NCBI GenBank assembly: GCA_024280155.1
Contig: JAJRQQ010000020.1
Span: forward strand, 1-40,417
Length of the DNA: 40,417 nt
Direction of reading: 5' to 3'
From: Bacteroidota bacterium
GTDB lineage: Bacteria > Bacteroidota > Bacteroidia > Flavobacteriales_D > Crocinitomicaceae
Shown here piece after piece: positions 21,741 to 30,433 of this stretch. How positions within the stretch are numbered: position 1 is the stretch's first letter; every line of letters begins with the position of its first letter. The position numbers and the translations under genes are program-made. The notes below the pieces were generated by a model, which was not told the DNA's origin, did no database searches, and worked only from the letters and a program-made list of their open reading frames with translations.

Positions 21741-21773
21741 AAAAAGCACATGAGCCTTCATGTGCTTTTTTTG
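21741..21773. terminator. Bidirectional terminator between convergent genes
   Basis: AAAAAGCACATGA (21741-21753) and TCATGTGCTTTTT (21758-21770) form a perfect 13-bp stem with loop GCCT. T follows on the plus strand, and A precedes it, giving T on the minus strand. It separates the plus-strand T9SS gene (stop 21723) from the minus-strand helicase gene (stop 21788) and should work for both. Confidence 0.93.
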
Positions 21774-21787
21774 TGTTTAAGGATTTC

Positions 21788-24700
21788 TTACCCCACCAAT
21801 CTTAATTCTCCCAAAGAAGAATAATATAGGTAGCATCTAACATTTGGATAATCCATTTCATTCAAAACAGATTGATAGGTTGTGATTTGTTTGATATCTT
21901 TATTTTCAGGCATTCCCGTCTTGTAATCAATAATAATGGTTTCATCTTTTTTGAGAATTATTTTGTCGGGACGGATATTTGTTGTAGAATCAATAATAAA
22001 CGATTGTTCGTTTAAGACACTAATTTTATTCTCAAAAAGTGAACGATATTCTGGAAAGTTGATTAATTCATTCAGCTTTTGACTTAATTCTTCTGCATTC
22101 GATTGGTCAACTTCACCTTCTTCAATGTATTTCTTAATTACTTCCTCAACAGAGGAGTCTTGATCTATTTTACTCGCCAATAAATGAAACTGAATTCCAA
22201 ATTGCATTTCACTACTTAAATAGTCAGTTGAGTCTAAGTCTTCGTGGTCTCTTAGAGAAATATCAGGAAACCATAATTTATCTGAAATGTTTTTAGGATG
22301 ATAAATTGATGGTGGCTTTATTATGTCATCTTCTTCATCTTCTATTGTTCTAAACCTCGAGCCAATGGTCAAAAGAACTTCATTATCAATAATTTCTATG
22401 TTCTTTTGTTGTGATAAGATATCGTGGAAGAAAGTCCCGAATTTCTTTCCATTGAAATAATTTTGTATGTATAAACGCTCAACAGGACGTGTCATAGCAA
22501 CGTAACAAATGTTTGTAGAATCAGTCCTAACCTGCTCTTCTTCTTCTTTGTAGATGTCAATTAACTCTTGTATTATTTCACTCGAAGAAGGTTTCTTATA
22601 GATGATAAAATCGTCTGTGTTGACTAAGAAATGTTCTTTTATCTGAAGATTATAATCTACTGTTGGTAAAATTACTACAGGGAATTCAAGCCCCTTTGAT
22701 TTATGAACAGTCATAATTCGAATAGAATCTTTACTCTCAGGAATTTGAACAGCAATTTTCTTTTTTGTCCTTTCGTATTCTTCCAGAAATAGGCGTAAAT
22801 TGGGTCCTTTTTTTAATTCAAAATCAAAACAAACGTCAGCAAGGTGGTGAATATAGGGGTTCTCCAATTCATTAAAATCTAAAATGCGGTAAAAACCTTG
22901 AATTAAATCGTAAATACTTTCATAATGAAAAAGAAATTCATTCTTAGACTTAAAAAAATCAAGGATGAAGGATTCGTCATCAAAATATCGGTAACCTTCT
23001 TTGGAAGTTTTAAAGTACGATTGATAAATAGAGAAATCTTTATTTTTTAGTTTTAAATATAATTCAATAAATTTCTTTTTATCATTGCTTGTATAACGCA
23101 GTCTCCAGTATAAATAATTAATGGTTAATCGCACCATCTTATCTGAATCAATTAATAAAGACTCTGAAGACACAACAGAATATCCTTCTTCCGTCAATAA
23201 GATTGCCCAATTATTCAAGTTCTTATTTTTATCACCAAGAATACAAATGTCACCGTAATCAAATCCATCTATTTTACATTCTTCAATCCATTCTATAATC
23301 TGACTAACGATTTGCTCATCTTCGGTTTTAGCTTGCATTGATTTAATCGTAATGAGCCCGTTAATTTCTGATTTAGGAGTTTGATGAATCGACTTATAAT
23401 AAGAAGCCGTTTTTGAGGACATTGTTTGTTTGAAATCTTCAAAAAAATCATTATTGAAATTAACAATCGTTGGACTTGATCGGTAATTAAATTCTAATTC
23501 TTCAGTATTTCCCATGGTGATAAAAAAGTCAGAGACTTCTTTTATTTGAGAATTCTTATCTGGATTGTATATTCTCGGCAATTCGATAAATTGTTCTGCC
23601 AATCCATTTTTAAAACGATAAATGGACTGTTTTGCATCTCCGACGATTAAGTTTTTCTTGTTGTTGCCTAAAGAATCATGAATCAACGGAACAATATTGA
23701 GCCATTGCATGTGTGAAGTGTCTTGGAATTCGTCCAATAAGAAGTGTTGAAATCTTGTACCTAAACGCTCATAAACATAGAGTGTATTTTCTTTCTGGAT
23801 AAGCTCAGCGATAAGTGAACTGAATTCAGAAATAAGGATCATTTGATCTTCTACCTTTATTTTTCGGAGTGCTTTTGCCATAAACTGCAATAAAGCCATG
23901 TTGAAAAAATTAGCTAAAAAGAGTTTCGTTTTAACATATTCTTGAAGATTCCCTTTCCATTTTTCATAGAAATAAAGAATGTCATTTTTTAGATTAAAAG
24001 GAAAATCCTCATTTTCCATATTCTGAAAATATTTTTCAGTGAATAAGGGGGAGCTATTTGTAGAGATGTAAAAACAATCTTGCTTTCTGATTGTTTTAAA
24101 ACGTCTAGAAACATTGCTTTTTCCAGGTAAAGATTTCACATCAATTTCATTCTCAAATTTTACAATAAAAACATCTACATCTTGTAGAAATGTTTTATCC
24201 ATCTCTTTTTTACGACGCATCAATTCTTTGTGTTGATCCATTGTAAAGGTCATCTCCATGAGTATTTCTACTTTTTTCTTGTTCTTTTCAGAAGTAAGAA
24301 TTTTACCAAATTCAACGAGCTTTCTTCGGATATTCCATGAATTCCCCTCTTCTAGATTTGATTCCGCATATTTTATAACCAATTCATTCAGTTTAACTTG
24401 GTCTTCTTGACCGAGTTGATTGAGAATGTCATCGACTATTTTTCCAGCACTTCGTTTTGATCCATGATAACATCAAAATCATGAACGAGGTTCAACTCTC
24501 TACCAAATGACCGAATAAGGCGAAGGTTGAATTTATCAATAGTCATGACGTTAAAATCTTCGTACTGATGAAGGATATTCATTAGTACTTTTTGACATCT
24601 ACTCTCAATTGTACCTTTTGAGCAGTTTAATTCTTCAGACAACTCCTCTGTTAAGTAAGAAAGTTTATTGTCATAAAGAACGGGTGAACTTATTTTATCC

Positions 24701-24885
24701 AAAGAACTAATGATTCGCTCTTTCATTTCTATCGCAGCTTTATTCGTAAAAGTCATTGCAATAATGTTGGCAAAAGATCGGTTGTTATTTGTGTCGATTA
24801 ATAGCAGGATGTATTCTTTTACTAAACGATATGTTTTTCCACTTCCCGCAGAAGCATTAACGATGTTGAATGGTTTATTATGCAT
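21788..24885 (-). pseudogene. AddA/RecB-like UvrD helicase-nuclease, split by a 1-base frameshift
   Basis: Read 5' to 3' on the minus strand, 24885-24436 gives a 149-residue N-terminal fragment: Walker A ASAGSGKT at residues 11-18, then MTFTNKAAIEMKERI and MTIDKFNLRLIRSF. The next frame, 24435-21788, carries the rest: DEFQDTS (motif II), VGDAKQSIYRF (III), EFNYRSSP (IV), TVHKSKGLEFPVVILP (V), YVAMTRPVERLYI (VI) and a C-terminal PD-(D/E)XK nuclease (IRPDKI ... IIIDYKTG). Adding one A to the A5 run at 24439-24443 joins the frames (EVLEKIVDDILNQLG) into about 1032 residues. The family resects double-strand breaks and starts recombination. The usual AddB-type partner gene is absent here; a RAYT gene sits immediately upstream. 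The fault could be a real mutation or a sequencing error. Confidence 0.85.
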
Positions 24886-24912
24886 AATATACTAAGGTAG
24901 TAAATTTTAAAC

Positions 24913-24939
24913 ACCTTCCAGGTCTTAAACCTTCCAGGT
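24913..24939. repeat. REP-like palindromes, left side of the RAYT gene
   Basis: ACCTTCCAGGT occurs twice, at 24913-24923 and 24929-24939, 5 bases apart. Each copy is a tiny palindrome (ACCT-TCC-AGGT). A third copy in opposite orientation, ACCTGGAAGGT, lies on the other side of the gene at 25568-25578. This is the arrangement expected for REP sequences bound and cut by a neighbouring RAYT transposase. Confidence 0.75.
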
Positions 24940-24944
24940 TTTAT

Positions 24945-25499
24945 TTAGTTGTAAACAATAATCAAAATTTGAGATTGAATCGAATAATAATTCAGTAAAA
25001 ATTCTTTTTTTGAATCTTGTTTTGTTATCTCCCAATAGGAGGAATGAGGGTAGGTTTTAAAGTTTTCAATTCCATGATGTGAAGAATTTGAATTTATATA
25101 TAGGATAACATTTTTGAGTTGTTCCATTGATTCTATTTTCTTTTTTCTTAAGTTTTTTTGAAATAAGCTTCCAGTTCTATTGTACCTTTTATTGATCGCT
25201 TTTGAATATGCATTAAGCATATTTGAAAACGGTATGTGTAGCATTTCTTCACGGTCACGGTATTTTTTAGGCAATTCCTCAAAAGATTTTATCTTGACTA
25301 AGAAATGGTAATGATTTGGCAATAGACAGTAACTGAGCACTTCGGCTGTACCGTTAAGATGTCGTTTCATTAATTTTAAAAAATAGTTGTAATTTTCTCT
25401 GTCTTTAAAAATTATTTCCTTGTTATTACCCCGGTTGTAGACATGGTAATAACAATCAGATTTAAACTTCTCCATTAGTGATTTTTTTAGGTATTCCAT
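24945..25499 (-). CDS. REP-associated tyrosine transposase (RAYT, Y1 HUH family)
   Basis: A 184-residue protein of the IS200-like Y1 superfamily. The HUH motif is His63-Tyr64-His65 in LLPNHYHFLVK. The likely catalytic tyrosine is Tyr134 in VILYINSNSSHHG, at the place where relatives have YIHxNPV. The N-terminal CYYHVYNRGNNKEIIF is the family's first strand. It is probably a single-copy, domesticated enzyme that acts on REP palindromes instead of forming an insertion sequence, because the ACCTTCCAGGT motifs flank it in inverted orientation. A second in-frame Met at residue 9 is an alternative start. It lies 59 bases upstream of the frameshifted helicase gene and is on the same strand. Confidence 0.9.
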   Translation of the reverse strand: MEYLKKSLMEKFKSDCYYHVYNRGNNKEIIFKDRENYNYFLKLMKRHLNGTAEVLSYCLLPNHYHFLVKIKSFEELPKKYRDREEMLHIPFSNMLNAYSKAINKRYNRTGSLFQKNLRKKKIESMEQLKNVILYINSNSSHHGIENFKTYPHSSYWEITKQDSKKEFLLNYYSIQSQILIIVYN

Positions 25500-25567
25500 T
25501 TAAGTTATGAAAAATTATTTGATATAACCAAATGTTTTATTGTTGTTTTTTGAAAAGAAGGTCTTAT

Positions 25568-25578
25568 ACCTGGAAGGT
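25568..25578. repeat. REP-like palindrome, right side of the RAYT gene
   Basis: ACCTGGAAGGT is the exact reverse complement of the two ACCTTCCAGGT units left of the gene. A partial second unit (GAAGGTC at 25557-25563) lies beside it on its outer flank as read from the reverse strand, mirroring the two-unit left side. The RAYT gene is therefore enclosed by inverted, mostly two-unit REP-like modules. Confidence 0.7.
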
Positions 25579-25596
25579 CTATACAAAAAAAAATCG

Positions 25597-25604
25597 TAAA
25601 TTTG
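25597..25604 (+). promoter_or_regulatory. -7 motif directly before the MbnP-like gene
   Basis: TAAATTTG matches TAnnTTTG and ends only 4 bases before the ATG at 25609. If it is the promoter, transcription would start at or almost at the start codon, giving a leaderless or nearly leaderless message. No clear -33 TTG is seen 17-23 bases upstream. A chance match in AT-rich DNA is possible. Confidence 0.4.
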
Positions 25605-25608
25605 AATT

Positions 25609-26349
25609 ATGAAGCATCTTTTCTCAATAATACTACTTCTTATCGTTTTTACATCATGTAAAGATAAAGAGAAACCAGAACCTATAATTCCCAACCATTA
25701 TATCAAAATAAATGTCCACCCTAAATACGGAAATGAAACCTTGTACCTTGATTCAGTTTTTCAAACAGCAGAAGGATATGACATAAAATTCACGGACATA
25801 AAATTTTACTTGCAAGATGTCAAGAATGGCAGTTCAATTTTATCGACTGTAGGACTTTTTGATTATCGATTAAATGGCGTTCTTGCTATTAAAGAAATTG
25901 GAACGAAAGATGCTTTTAGTTCGATAACAGCTAATCTTGGTGTTGATGCAGCAATCAACCATAACGACCCAACTGCATTTAGTAATTCAAGCCCATTGAA
26001 CATTGCAATTGCCAACGATATGCATTGGGGTTGGAATCCTGGATATATTTTTATGAAAGTAGAGGCAAAAGCAGATACTTTACAGAATGGAATTGAAAAT
26101 TTTGATCAAACCATTGTTTTTCATATCGGTTTAGATGTAAATTTAGAGACCTTGAATTTTTCCAACTTAAATTGGACAACTGTCGGGGACGAAGACATCT
26201 TGGATTTAAAATTAGATATGCAATCTTTTCTTACCACTCCTCAAAGTATAGATGTTAAAACAGAATTCACTTGCCACTCAGCTGTTGGACAAGAATTACT
26301 TGCTACAAAAGTAATTACGAATTTTAAAAATTCGATTTCTCCACTATGA
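25609..26349 (+). CDS. MbnP-like lipoprotein (candidate copper-binding, kynurenine-bearing protein)
   Basis: 246 residues with a lipoprotein signal (MKHLFSIILLLIVFTSC, Cys17 as the lipidated residue). The body (HYIKINVHPKYGNETLYLDS, KFTDIKFYLQDV) and the motif MHWGWNPGYIFMKVEA at residues 138-153 fit the MbnP family. In the studied MbnP/MbnH pair, the diheme enzyme MbnH oxidises a tryptophan of MbnP to kynurenine and the product binds copper. Trp140 or Trp142 is a candidate target, which is inference. The ATG of the diheme gene overlaps this stop by 4 bases (26346-26349), so the two are translationally coupled. No methanobactin genes are visible. It is probably periplasmic or surface-exposed. 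Confidence 0.8.
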   Translation: MKHLFSIILLLIVFTSCKDKEKPEPIIPNHYIKINVHPKYGNETLYLDSVFQTAEGYDIKFTDIKFYLQDVKNGSSILSTVGLFDYRLNGVLAIKEIGTKDAFSSITANLGVDAAINHNDPTAFSNSSPLNIAIANDMHWGWNPGYIFMKVEAKADTLQNGIENFDQTIVFHIGLDVNLETLNFSNLNWTTVGDEDILDLKLDMQSFLTTPQSIDVKTEFTCHSAVGQELLATKVITNFKNSISPL

Positions 26350-27416
26350 TGCGTTACTTAGCATTTATTCTTCTCCTTATTCTTGCTTATTCTTGTAAAA
26401 AAGATAAAGTGGAAGCTATTCCAACGCCTTATACACTAAAAATACCTTCTCATTTTCCAGATATGATTATTCCTGAGGATAATCCAATGACAGTTGAGGG
26501 AGTTGAATTGGGAAGAAAACTCTTTTATGAGAAAAAGTTGAGCGGTGATAATTCATTGTCGTGTGCAACTTGTCACGCGCCTGATTTAGCTTTTGCTGAT
26601 GCACATCAATTTTCCGAAGGAATTGACGGTCAATTGGGGACTCGTAACTCAATGGCGCTAATTAATTTAGGATGGAACACATCGTTCTTTTGGGATGGGC
26701 GTTCAAAAACATTAGAAGAACAAATAATCGAACCAGTTATCAATCCCGTTGAAATGCATACTACTTGGCAAAGTGTTGTGGGTAAATTAAGTGCTGATGT
26801 AGTGTATAGGAACATGTTTTTTAAAGCGTTTAATGTTAAAAATATTGATTCTACTTATGCTGCTAAAGCAATTGCACAGTTTATTCGAACGTTAATATCT
26901 GGTTCTTCTAAATTTGATGTCATGTATAAGTTTGAGAATAATTTGCCATTATCGCCCAATGAAATATCAATTCAGGGAACAATAACTCCTTCAGAGTGGG
27001 CAGGGTATGATTTATTCAAGAGCTTAAATGGAGCAGATTGTTTTCACTGTCACAATGGGCCGTTGATGCAAGTGCAAAAATTCAGTAACAATGGCTTGGA
27101 TGCTACTTTTTCTGATGTTGGAAGAGGTGCAATATCCGGAAACGTAGATGATAATGGTAAGTTTAAAGTTCCAACATTGAGAAATATAGCATTTACTGCA
27201 CCGTACATGCATGATGGTCGTTTTACAACCTTGGACGAAGTTATAAATCATTACTCACATGGGATTCAAATGAGTTCAACAATTGATCCATTGATTGAAT
27301 TTGCTGGACAAGGGGGGGTGCAATTGGATGCGCAAGAAAAAGATTTATTGAAACAATTCTTAATGACCTTGACAGATTCTTCGTTTATTAATAATTCCAA
27401 TTTCAAAGAACCGTAA
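26346..27416 (+). CDS. MbnH-like diheme cytochrome c peroxidase family enzyme, lipoprotein
   Basis: 356 residues with a lipoprotein signal (Cys17 in LAYSC). Two heme c motifs are present, CATCH (Cys73, Cys76, His77) and CFHCH (Cys232, Cys235, His236). The region NLGWNTSFFWDGRSKTLEEQ lies between them, and VPTLRNIAFTAPYMHDGRF near the C-terminus is diagnostic of the MauG/CcpA family. The pairing with an MbnP-like gene and the 4-base start/stop overlap point to MbnH, which modifies a tryptophan, and not to a stand-alone hydrogen peroxide scavenger. The second diheme enzyme in this window (30434-31462) has no such partner and looks like a classical peroxidase. Confidence 0.88.
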   Translation: MMRYLAFILLLILAYSCKKDKVEAIPTPYTLKIPSHFPDMIIPEDNPMTVEGVELGRKLFYEKKLSGDNSLSCATCHAPDLAFADAHQFSEGIDGQLGTRNSMALINLGWNTSFFWDGRSKTLEEQIIEPVINPVEMHTTWQSVVGKLSADVVYRNMFFKAFNVKNIDSTYAAKAIAQFIRTLISGSSKFDVMYKFENNLPLSPNEISIQGTITPSEWAGYDLFKSLNGADCFHCHNGPLMQVQKFSNNGLDATFSDVGRGAISGNVDDNGKFKVPTLRNIAFTAPYMHDGRFTTLDEVINHYSHGIQMSSTIDPLIEFAGQGGVQLDAQEKDLLKQFLMTLTDSSFINNSNFKEP

Positions 27417-27425
27417 GGAAGCTTT

Positions 27426-27444
27426 CTGATTGTTATCAGTTTTT
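27426..27444 (+). terminator. Weak terminator after the MbnH-like gene
   Basis: CTGAT (27426-27430) and ATCAG (27435-27439) make a 5-bp stem with loop TGTT, followed by TTTTT. It lies 10 bases after the stop. The stem is short, so termination may be partial. Confidence 0.4.
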
Positions 27445-27514
27445 AGTGTATTTAACATAGTTTCTTAGATAGATTCAATAAAAATTGTTTCTTTTGTATA
27501 CAGATAACTTGATT

Positions 27515-28936
27515 ATGATTGACGAAAGAAGACTCACAACGGAAGAAAAGGCATTAAAAATTAATTTAACGGCTGATATTTATGGATGTTTTGCTGAAAT
27601 TGGTGCAGGGCGAGAAGTTGCTGCAAATTTCTTTAAGGCAGGTGGAAGTTCAGGAACGATAGCTCATACTCAATCTGCTTATGACATGAAAGTATCGGAT
27701 TCAATGTACGGGAAATCCCACAGATATGTGTGTGAAGAACGTCTGGAGACGATGTTGAGAACAGAATACGATACATTGAAATCTCGTTTGCCTGAGAAAT
27801 TCAAAGAATCTCGTTTTTTCTCTTTCTGTAATACCGTTGAGTCATTGAATTACCATAAAACAAACCAAGGACACGGTTGGGTCGGATTACGCTTTCAATT
27901 GAATTTAGAAGAAGAGCCCAATGAGGTTATTTTACATATTAAATTACACGATATAAGCCACCGGGCTCAGCAAGAGGCGATTGGGATTCTTGGAGTAAAT
28001 TTAATTCATAGCAGCTATTTTCATAATCATGATTTGGATGAGTTTTTATCTAATATCGTTCACCGCCTTCCTCGTGACCGTATGGAAATTGATATGTTAC
28101 GTATTTCAGGACCACAATTTGAGGATGTTGACAACAGAATTATAGCATTGAACCTTGTAAAACGAGGAGTCACGGATGCAACCATGTTTGATTTATCTGG
28201 AAATGTTTTACAACCTGCAACCGCTTTATATAAAAAGAATATCCTCTTGATGAGAGGTCGATTTAGACCCGTTACCAATGTCCATGTTGATATGATTGAA
28301 CATGGTAAAGAGCAGTTTCTTAAAGAAGAAGGTGTTGAAGAGAGTAAGCTAAGAGTTATTTTTGAGTTGACCTTGAAAGACTTAACTGCAGATGGTAAGA
28401 TTTCGGATAAAGATTTTGTTGATCGTGCAGAACTATTAGGAACATTAGGGTATACAGTGATGATTAGTAATTATCTCAAGCACTATAAAATGGTGGATTA
28501 CTTATCAACGATTGCAAAAGACCGGAGAATGGGAGTGATTGTAGGAATCTATAATCTTCATACAATTTTTGATGAAAAATACTACGGAAATCTACGTGGA
28601 GGATTGTTGGAAGCTTTTGGTAGAGGTTTTGGACATAATGTGAAAATGTTTGTTTATCCTGCACTTGAAGTTGAAACTGGAGAGCTTTATCAATTGAAGG
28701 ATTTTGAAATTGAAAATAAATTACAAGGGCTACTTCAATATATGAAAGACAATGATAAGCTAGAAGAGATAAAAGAATTCAATGAAAAATGTCTTTATAT
28801 TATGTCTGATGATGTACTCGCTAAGATAAAAGCAGGAGCTTCCATTTGGGAAGAAGATGTCCCTGATGAAGTGGTGAAAGCAATTAAATTTTATGAGCTT
28901 TTTGGTTACAAAAAGAAAATCGTTGTAGGAAATTAA
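27515..28936 (+). CDS. Conserved protein of unknown function
   Basis: 473 residues from the ATG at 27515 (MIDERRLTTEEKALKINL). An in-frame ATG at 27485 would add ten residues (MFLLYTDNLI), but these look like leader sequence, so 27515 is preferred. No signal peptide or membrane segment is visible, so it is cytoplasmic. The strongest blocks are AEIGAGREVAANFFKAGGSS, YHKTNQGHGWVGLRFQLNLE and RGRFRPVTNVHVDMI. I recall similar proteins in Bacteroidetes but no experimentally supported function, so none is assigned. It is followed after 11 bases by a WYL regulator, a probable operon partner. No nucleotide-binding P-loop or other catalytic motif was identified. Confidence 0.85.
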   Translation: MIDERRLTTEEKALKINLTADIYGCFAEIGAGREVAANFFKAGGSSGTIAHTQSAYDMKVSDSMYGKSHRYVCEERLETMLRTEYDTLKSRLPEKFKESRFFSFCNTVESLNYHKTNQGHGWVGLRFQLNLEEEPNEVILHIKLHDISHRAQQEAIGILGVNLIHSSYFHNHDLDEFLSNIVHRLPRDRMEIDMLRISGPQFEDVDNRIIALNLVKRGVTDATMFDLSGNVLQPATALYKKNILLMRGRFRPVTNVHVDMIEHGKEQFLKEEGVEESKLRVIFELTLKDLTADGKISDKDFVDRAELLGTLGYTVMISNYLKHYKMVDYLSTIAKDRRMGVIVGIYNLHTIFDEKYYGNLRGGLLEAFGRGFGHNVKMFVYPALEVETGELYQLKDFEIENKLQGLLQYMKDNDKLEEIKEFNEKCLYIMSDDVLAKIKAGASIWEEDVPDEVVKAIKFYELFGYKKKIVVGN

Positions 28937-28947
28937 TCTAAAATAGA

Positions 28948-29943
28948 ATGCCTCACATCAAGAATGCTTTAATCCGTTACCGTATTATTGATAAATGTAT
29001 TCGCAATAAATACAACCCTTTTCCGAGTAAACGAGATTTACGTGAAGCATGTGAAGAATCTTTGTTTGGCTCTTTAGATGGAGAACATATTTGTGATTCT
29101 ACCATAGAAAAAGATATTCGTGCTATGCGGGTTGAACACGACGCACCAATTTTATACAATCGTTTGGAGAATGGTTACTACTATGAAGATCCAGAATTTT
29201 CTATCAATGACATTCCTTTAACAGATGATGATATCGAATCAATTAGTTTCGCAGCAAAAACATTAATGCAATTCAAAGATGTTGCTCTTTTTAAACAATT
29301 TGGTAGCGCAATTGATAAAATTGTAAGTAGAATTAATCTCTCTCAAGAGGAAAATACGGATAAATATATTCAATTTGAAACTTCCTCTTCTGAAGGGGGA
29401 AGTGAGTTTTTACCTATAATTCTCGAAGGTATTAATCACAAAAAATGGCTTACGTTTGATTATGCAAGTTTTGTTTCTGGAGAATTGAAACCTCGTAAAG
29501 TAATTCCACTTTTATTGAAACAATACAGTAATCGATGGTATCTTATTTCTTTTGATAAAAGTAAACAAGATTACATTACCTATGCTTTGGACAGAATCGA
29601 GGAGTTAGAATTAACAAAAGAAGACGCAGAAGTACCAATAGATTTTGATGCCGATAATTACTTTAAACACGCCATTGGAATCACAAGCGGAAATACAAAA
29701 CCTTTCGATGTACGACTGAAAACAACTATTGTCGCAGCGAAATATCTCGATTCATTACCTTTTCATCATTCGCAGAAAGTCGTAGAAATGAAAGAAGACT
29801 ATTTTGTGTTTTCTCTCTTTGTTTCTATTTCAGAAGAATTAATTCGTTCTATTTTGAGTTATGGAGGGGAAATTGAAGTTCTGCAACCTCAAGAATTAAA
29901 AAATGAAGTTGTTAAAAGAGCTCAGCGAATATGTGAAAAATAA
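28948..29943 (+). CDS. WYL-domain transcriptional regulator
   Basis: 331 residues. The N-terminus (MPHIKNALIRYRIIDKCIRN ... SKRDLREAC ... STIEKDIRAMR) is a winged-helix DNA-binding region like that of YafY/DeoR-type regulators. The second part carries the WYL motif in SNRWYLISFD, preceded by KWLTFDYASF, and ends with ISEELIRSILSYGGEIEVL, the usual WYL C-terminal extension. WYL domains bind ligands such as nucleic acid or nucleotides in known members. The gene starts 11 bases after the preceding conserved protein. It may regulate that gene, but this is inference. Confidence 0.9.
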   Translation: MPHIKNALIRYRIIDKCIRNKYNPFPSKRDLREACEESLFGSLDGEHICDSTIEKDIRAMRVEHDAPILYNRLENGYYYEDPEFSINDIPLTDDDIESISFAAKTLMQFKDVALFKQFGSAIDKIVSRINLSQEENTDKYIQFETSSSEGGSEFLPIILEGINHKKWLTFDYASFVSGELKPRKVIPLLLKQYSNRWYLISFDKSKQDYITYALDRIEELELTKEDAEVPIDFDADNYFKHAIGITSGNTKPFDVRLKTTIVAAKYLDSLPFHHSQKVVEMKEDYFVFSLFVSISEELIRSILSYGGEIEVLQPQELKNEVVKRAQRICEK

Positions 29944-29973
29944 AACGTAACTTTAAAAACTAATTTATTTATT

Positions 29974-30351
29974 ATGAAAAACATCATTGCCCTACTTTTT
30001 ATCTTAGCAGCAACTTTTTCTTTTAGCCAAGATGAAAATCCTTACGAAAAATTTAAAACAGGAACTTTTACTTATCAAGCAGGAAAAACAACCGTTGTAA
30101 TTAAAAGAACTAAGAAGAAACACATTGAAATTGTCGATGGCGTTAAAATGGTGATGGATATCGAATGGACTTCTGATTCAACATATGTTTTAACAGCAAG
30201 AAAAATCAGTTCTCCCGGATGTCTTTCTAAAGGTGAGTGGATTAAAGTGAAGATTGTAAAAATAGAAGGAGAAACCTATACGGCTAAATTTTATTCTGAA
30301 AATTGTGGTAATGGGTCAACTGTCTTTACAAAAGTTGAAGACGAGTTATAA
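29974..30351 (+). CDS. Small exported protein of unknown function
   Basis: 125 residues with a signal peptide (MKNIIALLFILAATFSFSQ). The mature part is beta-rich with charged strands (TFTYQAGKTTVVIKRTKKKH, VMDIEWTSDSTYVLTARKIS). It contains two cysteines (SPGCLSKG and SENCGNG) that could form a disulfide. Secreted proteins of this size are widespread in Flavobacteriales, and I recognise no function. It follows the WYL gene by 30 bases with no terminator seen. Confidence 0.8.
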   Translation: MKNIIALLFILAATFSFSQDENPYEKFKTGTFTYQAGKTTVVIKRTKKKHIEIVDGVKMVMDIEWTSDSTYVLTARKISSPGCLSKGEWIKVKIVKIEGETYTAKFYSENCGNGSTVFTKVEDEL

Positions 30352-30433
30352 GTTTTTTCGATGTTAAGATAAATACAATCAATACTTTTTATTCTCAATT
30401 ATTCTCATCTTTGTATCTATAAAATCAATTATT

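Noticed and set aside
24436-24443. Programmed frameshift in the helicase gene
   Set aside because: The zero-frame codons GAA AAA TAG do not make a slippery X-XXY-YYZ heptamer, so a missing base is the simpler explanation.
27485-27514. Start of the 473-residue protein at 27485
   Set aside because: The ten added residues (MFLLYTDNLI) do not fit the charged N-terminus and fall in a region expected to hold the promoter.
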